From CAIWHR01 sp963734055 (GTDB lineage: Bacteria > Pseudomonadota > Gammaproteobacteria > Burkholderiales > Casimicrobiaceae), in contig CAVTFQ010000001.1 in the NCBI GenBank assembly GCA_963734055.1, forward strand, positions 72,292 through 136,291: a DNA stretch of 64,000 bases, in the 5' to 3' direction. This document shows positions 1 through 8,870 of this stretch, piece by piece. The first letter of the stretch is position 1. The number at the start of each line of letters is the position of its first letter. The notes under the pieces were generated by a model. It was not told the DNA's origin, searched no databases, and saw only the letters and a program-made list of their open reading frames with translations. The translations under genes and the position numbers were made by a program.

Positions 1-43
1 TTCGGGTCGCTTTGGCGTACAGCGGAGACACCTTTCCTGTCGA

Positions 44-1129
44 TCACCCGCTTTCCGCGAAGAGTTTCGGCAGCCGACGCAAGTTCACGGCGGTCATGGT
101 CATGGCGAATACCAACTCGGCGCGTTCAATGCCGCGCAGTTTCAGTTGGCGAAGCGTACCGTGCTGCTTGCCATCGCCGAAGATGGTTTCGATCAGCTTG
201 CGAATGATTTGACTGACTGCGTAGCCGGGATGGCGAGTCGTGCGCTCATCGATCGCGCTGGCGCGGTGCTTGGTGTTCTGGGCGACATGCGGTGTCACCC
301 CGATGGCGCGGCAGTCAGCGACGAAGTCAGCGGTGTCATAGCCTTTATCGGCGCCGACGGTCTTGGGCGTTGCTCCGGGCTGCGCCGCCAACATCTCGAT
401 GGCGGCCTCGCGTTCCGCCTTGCCGGTCGCGTGGGTCAGCCGGTGGTCGACCACCAGTCCATTGCGATTCTCCATCAGCGCATGGCCCATGTAATACGGC
501 AGCGCCTCGGCATTCTTGCTCTTGCGATAGAGCCGCGCATCGGGATCGGTACGACTTTCATGGGTATCGTTGGTGCGCGGCTGGCCGCGGAAGTTGACCT
601 CGGGATTGCTCTTCGAACCGCTCGCCGGTGGCGGTGGCCCATCCTTGGGCACGACGCTCTTCTGCGAGGCCCAAGCGCGAACCAGCGTGCCGTCCACCGA
701 AAAGTGCTCAGCACTCAACAGCCCTTTCGCGCGGGCCTGCGCCAGCACTTCCTCGAACAGCACCTGGCAGGCGTCATGCTCGATCAACCGATCGCGGTTC
801 TTGGAAAAGGTCGAGTGATCCCACGGATCATCCTGCATCGCCAGCCCGACAAACCAGCGAAACAGCAGGTTGTAGCCCAACTGCTCGATCAGCATCCGTT
901 CGCTGCGTACGCCGTAGAGCACTTGCAGCATCAGCGCCCGCAGCAGCTTCTCCGGCGCGATCGAGTCGCGGCCGGCTGGCGCGTACATCGCGGCAAACAG
1001 CGGATCCATGCGCTTGAGCGCCTCGTTCAGGATGTCGCGCACCGGACGCAACGGATGATCCGCCGGCACGTAGCTCTCCAGACTCCGTACCGAGAACAGC
1101 GTGTCCTGCATGACATCTGGGCCGCGCAT
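44..1129 (-). CDS. IS5-type (DUF772 + DDE) transposase
   Basis: Transposase of 361 residues. The N-terminal part (about residues 10-130) has the DUF772 look of IS5/IS1182-type enzymes, with a DHPLRP motif and the DPWDHSTFSKNRDRL block. The C-terminal DDE_Tnp_1 catalytic domain shows D146 in FSVDGTLVRAW, D261 in GADKGYDT and E314 in KLIETIFGDG, so the acidic triad is complete and the enzyme may be active. A second in-frame Met at residue 7 (MQDTLFSV) is an equally good start. The right end probably lies before the CTAG at 1219. The left end may be outside the window, and I could not define terminal inverted repeats. Confidence 0.9.
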   Translation of the reverse strand: MRGPDVMQDTLFSVRSLESYVPADHPLRPVRDILNEALKRMDPLFAAMYAPAGRDSIAPEKLLRALMLQVLYGVRSERMLIEQLGYNLLFRWFVGLAMQDDPWDHSTFSKNRDRLIEHDACQVLFEEVLAQARAKGLLSAEHFSVDGTLVRAWASQKSVVPKDGPPPPASGSKSNPEVNFRGQPRTNDTHESRTDPDARLYRKSKNAEALPYYMGHALMENRNGLVVDHRLTHATGKAEREAAIEMLAAQPGATPKTVGADKGYDTADFVADCRAIGVTPHVAQNTKHRASAIDERTTRHPGYAVSQIIRKLIETIFGDGKQHGTLRQLKLRGIERAELVFAMTMTAVNLRRLPKLFAESG

Positions 1130-1218
1130 CGCTCTGACCTCGAAGGATTGCCGATGAAAACCCTCACCAGAACGATAGACGAAAACCTCGCACTTACAAG
1201 CCGAATTTCAACAAACTG

Positions 1219-1414
1219 CTAGGTTTGAACATTCAAGACGTTGTTCCTACGATGCATGAATGCTGTGCAGTCGTCATTCCCGCGAACGCGGGAATCCAGC
1301 GACTTGGGTCATTGCAGGCGACAACGCCACGTCGCTGGGTCCCCGCCTCCGCGGGGACGACGGTGCATGCGGCCGGCGCGTTCGTCTTGCATCGTGTTGA
1401 CCATTGGCGCCTAG
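1219..1414 (+). repeat. CTAG-bounded interspersed element, copy 1
   Basis: Non-coding element of 188 bp (1223-1410) flanked by CTAG at 1219-1222 and 1411-1414. It begins TGAACATTCAAGAC, contains the palindrome TTCCCGCGAACGCGGGAA and the second hairpin CCCCGCCTCCGCGGGG, and ends GTTGACCATTG. It aligns over its whole length with the element at 25512-25688 and partly with 18049-18203. The two ends look like imperfect inverted repeats (TGAACA..CAAGACG against the reverse complement TCAACA..CAAGACG). It lies between the transposase and the next element and shares one CTAG with it. Confidence 0.75.
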
Positions 1415-1605
1415 TGTCCCGTTCCGCAAGTACCCTGCACAAAGGCGGACGACAAACGACGCACTGCTTTGTCGCAGCGCTTGCGAATATTCCCGATATT
1501 CGCTGCGCGCTGTGTCGCGCATTGCGCCGTTTTCGCCGCCTTTGCCTTGGCGGTGTTGCGCTTGGCGAAAGACATTGGCAAGTTACTTCCGGAACGGGAC
1601 ACTAG
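1411..1605 (+). mobile_element. MITE-like element with 20+ bp terminal inverted repeats
   Basis: A 195-bp non-coding segment starts CTAGTGTCCCGTTCCGCAAG and ends with the inverted counterpart CTTCCGGAACGGGACACTAG. The termini match over about 22 of 24 positions. Both ends carry CTAG, which fits the YTAR target preference known for IS5-type elements. Inside is a palindrome GCGAATATTCCCGATATTCGC-like at about 1481-1501 and a stretch rich in GCGCTTGGCG-type words. No ORF is supported. The right end stops 6 bp before the yaeQ ATG. Confidence 0.75.
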
Positions 1606-1611
1606 GGAACG

Positions 1612-2166
1612 ATGGCCCTCAAGTCCACGATCTTCAAAGCCGAGCTTTCGATTGCGGACATCGACCGCGGCTACTACCGCGACCATGCGCTGACGATCGC
1701 CCGCCATCCTTCGGAGACCGACGAGCGCATGATGATGCGGATCCTTGCGTTTGCGTTGCATGCCGACGATGCGCTCGAGTTCGGGCGCGGCTTGAGCGCG
1801 GATGACGAGCCGGACATGTGGCGGCGCGACCTGACCGGCGCGGTCGAACAGTGGATCGAGGTCGGGTTGCCGGAAGAGCGCGTCGTGCGCAAGGCCTGCG
1901 GTCGCGCACGCGACGTCCGTGTCCTGGCCTATGGCGGGCGCGCGGTGGATCTATGGTGGCTAGGCTCGCGCGAAAGGCTGGAGCGTCAGGATCGACTCGC
2001 GGTGAAGGAAGTGCCTCAGGACGCGAGCCGGGCCCTCGCGCGACTGGCTGCACGCCACATGAGCCTGCAGATCACGATCGAGGAAGGGCATGTCCTCGTC
2101 GCCGACGGCGTCACCTCGCTTCCGATGGACATACGAGCGCTCAAGGCTGCGTCGCAGGAGCCCTAG
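1612..2166 (+). CDS. yaeQ: YaeQ family protein
   Basis: Protein of 184 residues that matches the usual size and opening of YaeQ (MALKSTIFKAELSIADIDRGYY). Conserved segments include HPSETDERMMMRILAFALHA, DEPDMW, LWWLGSRERLERQDRLAV and MSLQITIEEG. The family adopts a nuclease-like fold, but its biochemical role is not firmly known. The MITE-like element ends at 1605, so the native promoter and leader have been replaced by it. The bases AGGGA at the junction, about 5 bp before the ATG, could act as a Shine-Dalgarno sequence. No upstream coding partner is visible. Confidence 0.9.
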   Translation: MALKSTIFKAELSIADIDRGYYRDHALTIARHPSETDERMMMRILAFALHADDALEFGRGLSADDEPDMWRRDLTGAVEQWIEVGLPEERVVRKACGRARDVRVLAYGGRAVDLWWLGSRERLERQDRLAVKEVPQDASRALARLAARHMSLQITIEEGHVLVADGVTSLPMDIRALKAASQEP

Positions 2167-2265
2167 GCGACCTGCTGCGCCGCGTGTCCCGATGCCCTGC
2201 GGAAGTTGTGGCGACCCGTCGGCAGCGCAGTGTTTTGAGCCGATCGCCGTGCCAGCGCTGCGCGC

Positions 2266-3348
2266 CTACGGCATCTGGTATCCCGGCGTCGACCGCGAAA
2301 TGGCCCGCTCCTCGTCGTCCATGTCCTCCGCGACGCCCTCGAAGAGCGGCGTCGTCAGGTAACGCTCGCCCGTGTCGGGCAGCATCGCGAGGATCACCGA
2401 GCCGGGGGACGCCTTCTCGGCGATCCGCATCGCAACGCCGAACGTGGCGCCGCTGGAAATCCCGCAGAAGATCCCTTCCTTCTGCGCGAGCGCGCGCGCC
2501 CACTTCACCGCCTCCGGGCCTGCGATCGGGATGAGCTCGTCGTAGTACGACTTGTCGATCGCCTCCTGCAGCACGAGCGGGATGAAATCCGGGGTCCAGC
2601 CCTGGATCGGATGCGGCTCGAACGCGGGGTGGCTGGCGCCGGGCGCGCCGTCCGCGCCGCGCGGCTGAGCCTTGCCGCTGCCGACCAATTGCGCGTTGGC
2701 GGGCTCGCTCAGAATGATCTTCGTCTCGGGACGCTCGCGGCGCAGGACGCGCCCGACGCCGGCGAGGGTTCCGCCGGTCCCGTATCCGGTCACGAAATAG
2801 TCGAGGCGATCGCCCTTGAAGTCCGCGATGATCTCGCGCGCCGTGGTGGACTCGTGGATCTCCGCGTTCGCGTCGGTCTCGAACTGGCGCGCGAGAAACC
2901 ATCCGTTCGCCTGCGCGAGCTCAACGGCCTTCTGGTACATCCCGAACCCCTTCTGCGCGCGTGGCGTCAGGACCACCTTGGCGCCGAACAGGCGCATCAG
3001 CTTGCGCCGCTCGATCGAGAAGCTGTCGGCCATCGTGACGACGAGCGGGTAACCCTTCTGGGCACAGACCATGGCCAGGCCGATACCCGTGTTGCCGCTG
3101 GTCGCCTCGACCACGGTTTGTCCGGGCTTCAGCGTTCCGTTGCGCTCGGCCGCCTCGATGATGTTCAGGGCCAGCCGGTCCTTGACCGAGGCGGCCGGAT
3201 TGAACGCCTCGGCCTTGACGTACATTCGCACGCCCTTCGGAGCGAGGTGGTTGACCCGGATGCATGGCGTGTCTCCGACAGTGTCCAGCACGCTGTCGAA
3301 GAGACGGCCGCGTCCGCTCGTGGTTCTGACACGCGCACTCGCAGGCAT
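2266..3348 (-). CDS. cysK: Cysteine synthase / PLP-dependent beta-synthase
   Basis: Protein of 360 residues of the CysK/CysM/CBS fold type II family, which makes cysteine from O-acetylserine and sulfide in the cytoplasm. Visible features are the PLP lysine K56 in NPAASVKDR, the substrate loop TSGNTG (84-88), the phosphate-binding GTGGT (190-194), and SSG near 298-300. An insertion of about 30 residues (VGSGKAQPRGADG...) follows the SEPANAQL stretch. The C-terminus extends past the core (DMDDEERAISRS). AAGGAG lies just before the ATG. It is downstream of the aldehyde dehydrogenase, about 200 bp apart, so co-transcription is possible. CysK versus CysM cannot be decided by eye. Confidence 0.88.
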   Translation of the reverse strand: MPASARVRTTSGRGRLFDSVLDTVGDTPCIRVNHLAPKGVRMYVKAEAFNPAASVKDRLALNIIEAAERNGTLKPGQTVVEATSGNTGIGLAMVCAQKGYPLVVTMADSFSIERRKLMRLFGAKVVLTPRAQKGFGMYQKAVELAQANGWFLARQFETDANAEIHESTTAREIIADFKGDRLDYFVTGYGTGGTLAGVGRVLRRERPETKIILSEPANAQLVGSGKAQPRGADGAPGASHPAFEPHPIQGWTPDFIPLVLQEAIDKSYYDELIPIAGPEAVKWARALAQKEGIFCGISSGATFGVAMRIAEKASPGSVILAMLPDTGERYLTTPLFEGVAEDMDDEERAISRSTPGYQMP

Positions 3349-3547
3349 ACCGTTCTCCTTGGTGATCTTCGGGCGGCGCGGAATCCCGCGCCCGTTCGAC
3401 CGAGGTCGAGCCCGCAGGGCGGGCGCCGACGGGCGGGAATCGCGATCGCGAGTGCAGAAGTATTCGGCGATCCGGCGGACCGGTCAACTGGCGTCGCGAG
3501 CGCCGGCTTCGATCCGCAACATCGCGCCCGCCCCGCGATCGCCGCGG

Positions 3548-5011
3548 TCAGAAGAATCGCTTCAGCAGCGCGAGCATCACCTCGAAACGGCGTCCGTACG
3601 GCGGGCGGAACATCGCGATGCCGTTGACCCGCGCCTGATGGAGCACCGGCTTTTCCTTGGTGAACGTGAGGAAGCCCTGCTCGCCGTGGTAGCTGCCCAT
3701 GCCGCTCGCGCCGACGCCGCCGAAGGGCAGATACTCCTGGGCAACGTGCCAGCACGCGTCGTTGATGGTGACGCCGCCGGAGATCGTCCGCTGGAGCACG
3801 CGCTCGCGGTGCGCGTGGTCGCGTCCGAACCAATAGAGCGCAAGCGGGTGCGGCCTCGCGTTCACGTACGCGATCGCCTCGTCGAGCGAGTCGTACGGCA
3901 GCACGGGGAGGAGCGGCCCGAAGATCTCCTCCCGCATCACCGCCATCGAATCGTCGACGCCCACGAGCACGGTCGGGGCGAATTGGCGTGACGCGGCATC
4001 GGCAGCCCCGGCTGCCGCCCCGGCCATCGGCACTGCCGTTGCGCCATGGGCTTGCGCGTCGGCGACGAGCTCCGCGAGACGTCGGAAATGGCGGTCGTTC
4101 ACGATGCTCGTGTAGTCGGGATTGCCGGCGACGGTGGGATACATCGAGCTCGCCGCCTTCTGCACCGCGGTCACGAAGGCGTCCACGCGGGCGCGCGGCA
4201 CGAGCATGTAGTCGGGCGCGACGCACGTCTGGCCCGCGTTCAGGAGCTTTGCGAACGCGACCCGCCGCGCGGCCTCGTCGAGATCGCAGTCGGCGTCGAC
4301 GATCGCGGGTGACTTGCCGCCCAGCTCCAGCGTCACGGGCACCAGGTTCTCGGCCGCGGCCAGCGCAACCTGGCGGCCCACGCCCGTCGACCCCGTGAAG
4401 AACAGGTGGTCGAACGGGAGCCGGGCGAAGGCGCGGCCGAGATCGGCGTCGCCGGGGAACACGGCGAACTCGTCGGGCGCGAACGTGTCGCCGACGAGCT
4501 TGCGCAGGAGCTCGGAGAAGCGCGGCGTCAGCTCGCTCGGCTTCAGCATCGCGCGGTTGCCTGCGGCCAGCGCCGCGGCGACCGGGAGAAGCGCGAGCTG
4601 CACCGGGTAGTTCCACGGGCTGATCACGCCGATGACGCCCAGCGGCTGCCGGATCACCTCGCTCCTCGCGGGAAGCAGGTGCAGCGGCGTCGGGACCCGA
4701 CGGGCCTTCATCCAGGACCGGACGTGGCGGCGCGTGTGGCGGATCGCCGAGAGGACGATGAAGATCTCGGCGAGATCGGTCTCGTGGCGCGAGCGGTGCC
4801 CGAAGTCGGCCGACACCGCGTCGATGATGGCGGCCTCGTGCGACGAGACGAGCCCGAGCAGTCGATCGAGCCGGTCCTGGCGCGCGGCAAGCGACGGATT
4901 CATCTCCCGCGCGAACGCGGCCCGTTGCAGCGAGGGCGGAGCCAGACGCCGCGCGCCGCGTCCTTGGAGCGACGCCGGAAACGGGCGATCGGCGACGGCG
5001 GAAGCGGTCAT
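3548..5011 (-). CDS. Coniferyl-aldehyde-type NAD(P)-dependent dehydrogenase
   Basis: Aldehyde dehydrogenase superfamily protein of 487 residues, which oxidises an aldehyde to its acid. Conserved elements are the SPWNYP cofactor motif (N134), LKPSE (K157), FTGSTGVG, the general base E229 in VTLELGGKSP, and the nucleophile C263 in NAGQTCVAPDY. The short N-terminus, the missing usual oligomerisation insert, and endings such as PFGGVGASGMGSYHG with a hydrophobic C-terminal tail (MLALLKRFF) match the coniferyl aldehyde dehydrogenase (CalB-like) branch. The true substrate is unknown, because this branch also contains long-chain aldehyde enzymes. The start was chosen at the first Met; a later one at residue 37 is possible. 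Confidence 0.87.
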   Translation of the reverse strand: MTASAVADRPFPASLQGRGARRLAPPSLQRAAFAREMNPSLAARQDRLDRLLGLVSSHEAAIIDAVSADFGHRSRHETDLAEIFIVLSAIRHTRRHVRSWMKARRVPTPLHLLPARSEVIRQPLGVIGVISPWNYPVQLALLPVAAALAAGNRAMLKPSELTPRFSELLRKLVGDTFAPDEFAVFPGDADLGRAFARLPFDHLFFTGSTGVGRQVALAAAENLVPVTLELGGKSPAIVDADCDLDEAARRVAFAKLLNAGQTCVAPDYMLVPRARVDAFVTAVQKAASSMYPTVAGNPDYTSIVNDRHFRRLAELVADAQAHGATAVPMAGAAAGAADAASRQFAPTVLVGVDDSMAVMREEIFGPLLPVLPYDSLDEAIAYVNARPHPLALYWFGRDHAHRERVLQRTISGGVTINDACWHVAQEYLPFGGVGASGMGSYHGEQGFLTFTKEKPVLHQARVNGIAMFRPPYGRRFEVMLALLKRFF

Positions 5012-5107
5012 GGTCGGAGAATGACGCGGCGCGCCACGTGGCGCCCAGACGGGCGGCGGAGCCGCCGATCCCGGAACGGCAAATGTTACCTCACCGACGC
5101 CCGAACC

Positions 5108-8004
5108 TCACGGCAACCGTCGCGCCGTGAACGTCGCCGGCCAGGCGCACGCTGGTGAATAATTGCCGCGGCCTTGCGAGCGCATCCGGTAGAACATCGC
5201 CTCGACGGGGCCCCGCATCGGTGCACCGTAACTCGAGAGCGCATTCAGCGCGGCGACGCAGCGCGCCTCGCCGTTGCCCGCGAGCGCCAAGGTCACGAAC
5301 AGCGCCCGAGTCGCGTCAGCTTCGCGCCCGCTGAGGGCGCTTGCCACGGCGAAGGTGTTCCAGTCCTCGATTCGCGCCGAAGCGTATTGCGGACAGCGCG
5401 CGGTGAGCGCGAACAACGCGAGCTGCCGCGCTCGATCGGGCTGCGGCGGCGTGAGCTTGAGGTGGAGAAGCGCGAGATTGCCGGCGATCTCCGGATCGCG
5501 CGGGTTCGCGCCGAAGGCCCGCAGTTCGCGGTCGAACGCCTCCATCGCGTTGCGTCGCGATCCGGCGGTCGCGCGCGCCTCGTCGCCCCGGCGGCGGGCG
5601 GCAACAACCGCGGCGGGGCATCCGGCGAGCGAGCCGTCGTCCGGAATGCGGACTGCCCGGGCCGCGTCGGCGATGAAACGGTCCTGCATCGGGTCGTCGG
5701 CGCTCGCAAGCCACAGGATCCGCGCGACCTCGGGCTCTGCTCGCAGCGCGAGGCGCGGCACCGTTTCGGAGAGCATGCGCCGTGCCTGTGCCGCATAGTC
5801 TTCGGGCGGCGGCTCCGGCTCGGCTTCCCGGATGGGCGCCGGAACGGGCTGCGCGGGCCTCGCGTTGGCGCCGCTTCGTTCCTCGATGGGCGCGGCCCGC
5901 GCGGCACCGAACAGCAACCGCTTCGATGGCGTCGGCGGCGCAACGCGCGAGTCGGCGGGCGCGGAAGAGATTTCGCCCGCAGCCGTCGGCGCCGGCGCGT
6001 CTGCCACAACGGCCAGCGGCGCAAGGGAGGCGCCCGCGGACCCGCGGTCGGGGCGTCCACTTACGCCGGCGACGGCCGCGGCGACGGCCTCGTGCGACGA
6101 GTCGGTGGCGGCCGTTACCGCGGAAGCGCGCGCTTTAGACGGAATCATCCCCGGTGGATTCGGCGGCTTGCCCGTCCGGAGCCACGCCGGCGGCTCGAGG
6201 CTGACCCACGCGGGAAGCGCTCTGCGGGCGGGTGGGGAGGGCCGCCCCGAGGTTGCCCGCGCGCCGATCGACGGGGTTGCCGCCAGCGGACGCGCGGAAT
6301 TCCCGCGCGCTAGCGCCGGCGTCCTCACTGCCTTCGGCGCAGTCGCCGATGACGTTTGCACGTCTACGCGGGACGGCGCCATTTCCGCCGCGACTTCCGT
6401 CGACGGCGGCGCCGTCTCCGACGCCTTTGCTCCGGCATCCTGCGCGCTCGAAGCCGTGGCAGCGGGCGCTGCTTGCGACAAACGCCGCTCGACCGCGGAC
6501 GCGCTCGGCGGGGCGCCGGGCGCTACCGCCGTCGGGGACGGCGGAGACGCGGCCGGCGCCGGCGCGGCGCCCGTCGTGCTCCCTGCCATGGTCGGGGGCA
6601 ACGACTTCGCGGCCTCAACGTGCCGGCGAGGCGCCGACGGTTCCTCGGTCGCGGCCACCCGGGATTCCGGCGCGGGTTCGCGGTCCGCAGTGCCACGCTC
6701 CTGCGGCGTCGGCACCTGGCCTTCGCGTTGGACCCACTGCTGCGCGAGATCCGCTAGGCCGAAGCGATCGCCGATCTGCCATGCGATGGTCCCGAGTGCT
6801 GCGAGTGCCATCACGGCCGCAAGGGCAGCGTGCCTGCGCCGCCGGCGCGACGCGGGCAGTGCTACGACACTGCCGACCTCGCTCCCGGCCGGAGGGTGCG
6901 CGGCCGCTTCCTTTCCTTGGGCAATGACCGTCACCGCGGTGATCGGCTTCACTACGGTCGTCCGGCCGGAACGCGTCACCACCGGCAGAGCGAGCTTCGT
7001 GACCGGCGTCAGCAGCGTGACCGGCGTGAGCGGCGCCGCCACCGGAGACGGCGCGCTCGCATCGTGCGCGAGCGTCCATCCGCGCTCGAGCGATGCGTGC
7101 AGCTCCGGCTCCGCGATGCGCGCACCGGTTTCTTCGATCAGCGCGGCGTGCGGCCGCACCGAGGGAAGCTCCCCGTCGTGCGTCTCGCGTATCCGCAGGA
7201 TCAGCGCCTTGGCCGCGGCGTAGCGTTCGCCGCTCCATCCTGCCGTGCGCGCGTCGTTCCACCCGGCAGATAGCGTTTCAGCATCGCCGCGAGGCTGTAC
7301 AGGTCGCACCGCCAGTCGAGCTCGCGCGTTGGCTGCATTTCGCCGTTGCGTCCCGCCTCCAGCGCCGCCAGCAGCCGCGGCGACTGATAGTCGTAATCCT
7401 TCTGCCAGCCGATGGGCAGCGGCGCCGTGAGACTCTCCCGAGACGAGCGCAAAGGCGAAGTCGATCAGCGAGGCTCCGCGAACGCCGGCCGCAGCCGTTC
7501 GGCCGCGGAATGCGGGTCGAAGGCCGGCGGCGCATACGGAATGCAAACGTTGTCGCCCTTGATGTCGAGGTGAACGAGCTCGAGCGGATGGATCTGGTCG
7601 AGGGCACGCAGGCAGTGATGCGCGAACGCCCACCAGTGCGCGCAGTCCTCGAACACGTGTCGGTAGACGTGGCCGTCGCGCGCCACGGGCAGGAGCGTCG
7701 CCCATTGGTCGACGGTCACGCCGGCGTCGTAGGTCTGGACGAGCTGCTCTCCGCCCACGCGACCCCGGTCGTACTGGACGACGTCGGGCACGCACGCAAT
7801 GCCGTGGCCGATCAGCCGCGCGAGGATCCGCCACTCGCGCTCCGTCCACTGTCCGAAGTCGCCCTCGCGCGTGTTGAGGAACCGCTTCGTGTAGCGCCGG
7901 CGCTCGTCGGGCAAGACTGCCTCGCGGAACACTTCGACGTGCTCGCCGGTCACCATCTTGAGCCGCCCGCGGCCGAAGACGCGCTCGATCTGCTCGGGGT
8001 TCAT
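5108..8004 (-). pseudogene. Membrane Ser/Thr protein kinase, frameshifted
   Basis: Last gene of the SEDS-PBP-FHA-PP2C operon; its ATG overlaps the phosphatase stop (ATGA). The kinase lobe starts at 8004 (MNPEQIERVFGRGRL), with YTKRFL as probable ATP lysine, EREWRILARL as C-helix, and HLDIKGDN as catalytic loop. The metal-binding LIDFAF is in a different frame (about 7440-7475). The next piece (PLPIGWQKDYDYQSPRLL to MLKRYLP) returns to the first frame, and from about 7270 the frame changes again. The remaining ~700 codons are open: a basic stretch, one membrane span (AALAAVMALAALGTIAW), a long Ala/Pro/Ser-rich linker, and a C-terminal helical domain (about 5110-5800). No PASTA repeats are seen. 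It is either decayed or affected by sequencing indels. Confidence 0.75.
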
Positions 8005-8870
8005 GGGTGGACGAGCATCGTGCCGAGGAGCGCAGCGAATAGCGCAACGCCCGCCGCCAGGCCCGCGAGGCGGATGCGGCGCGGCTCACGCCGCACGACG
8101 AGCACCGTGGCGTCGTCGCGGCTGCCGCGCGCACGGGCGAGCGCCAGGAGCCGCCCGCAGCGGCGCGCGAGCGGAGCGGAGCCGCGCAACACGTGGCAGA
8201 GGTCGTCCGGCCCGACGTGCTTGTGCACTCCGTCGCTGCAGAGCACCAGCATGTCGCCGCCCCGCAGCGCGACCTCGTCGACGTTCGGTGCGTCGACGGC
8301 GCCGTTGCCCACCATGCGCGCGGGATCGTCGCGCGACCCGCCGGGCGGCGGCGCCTCGCGCAGGTGGCCGTAGGTGTCGTCGACGGTGAGCAGCTGCGCG
8401 GGCTCCTCCTGGGCCGCGCCGATTCGATAGACGCGGCAGTCGCCGACCCAGGCGATGAGCCAGCGCGACAGGAGCGGACCCGTGCCGGCGCAAAGCGCCA
8501 CCGTCGCGGCGCCGGACGCCGACGTGCGGCGCGCGATGCTCCTCCCGACTTCGCGGTCCGCCCGGAGCAGCGCGTTGCGGATCGCGGCGCCGTCGACGCG
8601 TCGGCCGTCGAGCGATGCGTGCAGGCGCAGGACGAGCTCGCGGCTCGCCTGCGCCGCCATCGCGCCGCCACCGACGCCGTCTGCAACGACGTAGAGCGGC
8701 GCCGCGCCGTCGAGCGCGCTGTACCAGTCCTCGTTGACCTTGCGCTGCCGGCCGCGGGCGCTCGCGGCGGCCGCGTCGAGCCGCACCCAGGGTGTCAGGC
8801 GCACCGCGTGTCCGCTCGTCGTCCCGCGCGCGCGCGGCGACACGGACTCGACGGAGGTTACGAAGTCCAT
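8001..8870 (-). CDS. PP2C-family Ser/Thr protein phosphatase, membrane-anchored
   Basis: The only clearly undamaged enzyme gene in the kinase operon besides the small ORF. About 289 residues from the ATG at 8870, which overlaps the FHA stop codon (8858) by 13 bp. PPM/PP2C motifs are KVNEDW near the N-terminus, VVADGVGGG (metal-binding DG), LIAWVGDCRVYR, DMLVLCSDGVHKHV, and the C-terminal GSRDDATVLVV. A final hydrophobic segment (LAGLAAGVALFAALLGTML) probably anchors it in the inner membrane. Expected role: removing phosphate from substrates of the kinase encoded next, as PstP does for PknA/PknB in mycobacteria (analogy, not shown here). Confidence 0.88.
   Translation of the reverse strand: MDFVTSVESVSPRARGTTSGHAVRLTPWVRLDAAAASARGRQRKVNEDWYSALDGAAPLYVVADGVGGGAMAAQASRELVLRLHASLDGRRVDGAAIRNALLRADREVGRSIARRTSASGAATVALCAGTGPLLSRWLIAWVGDCRVYRIGAAQEEPAQLLTVDDTYGHLREAPPPGGSRDDPARMVGNGAVDAPNVDEVALRGGDMLVLCSDGVHKHVGPDDLCHVLRGSAPLARRCGRLLALARARGSRDDATVLVVRREPRRIRLAGLAAGVALFAALLGTMLVHP

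Noticed and set aside
1130..1218. Right inverted repeat of the IS5-type element
   Set aside because: No matching counterpart could be found at the left end, which probably lies outside the window.
146..1222. Long plus-strand open frame opposite the transposase
   Set aside because: It is a shadow of the transposase gene caused by high GC codon bias; the translation has no family resemblance.
5174..7223. Open plus-strand frames opposite the kinase C-terminal region
   Set aside because: They mirror the Ala/Pro-rich linker codons on the other strand and have no start signals.
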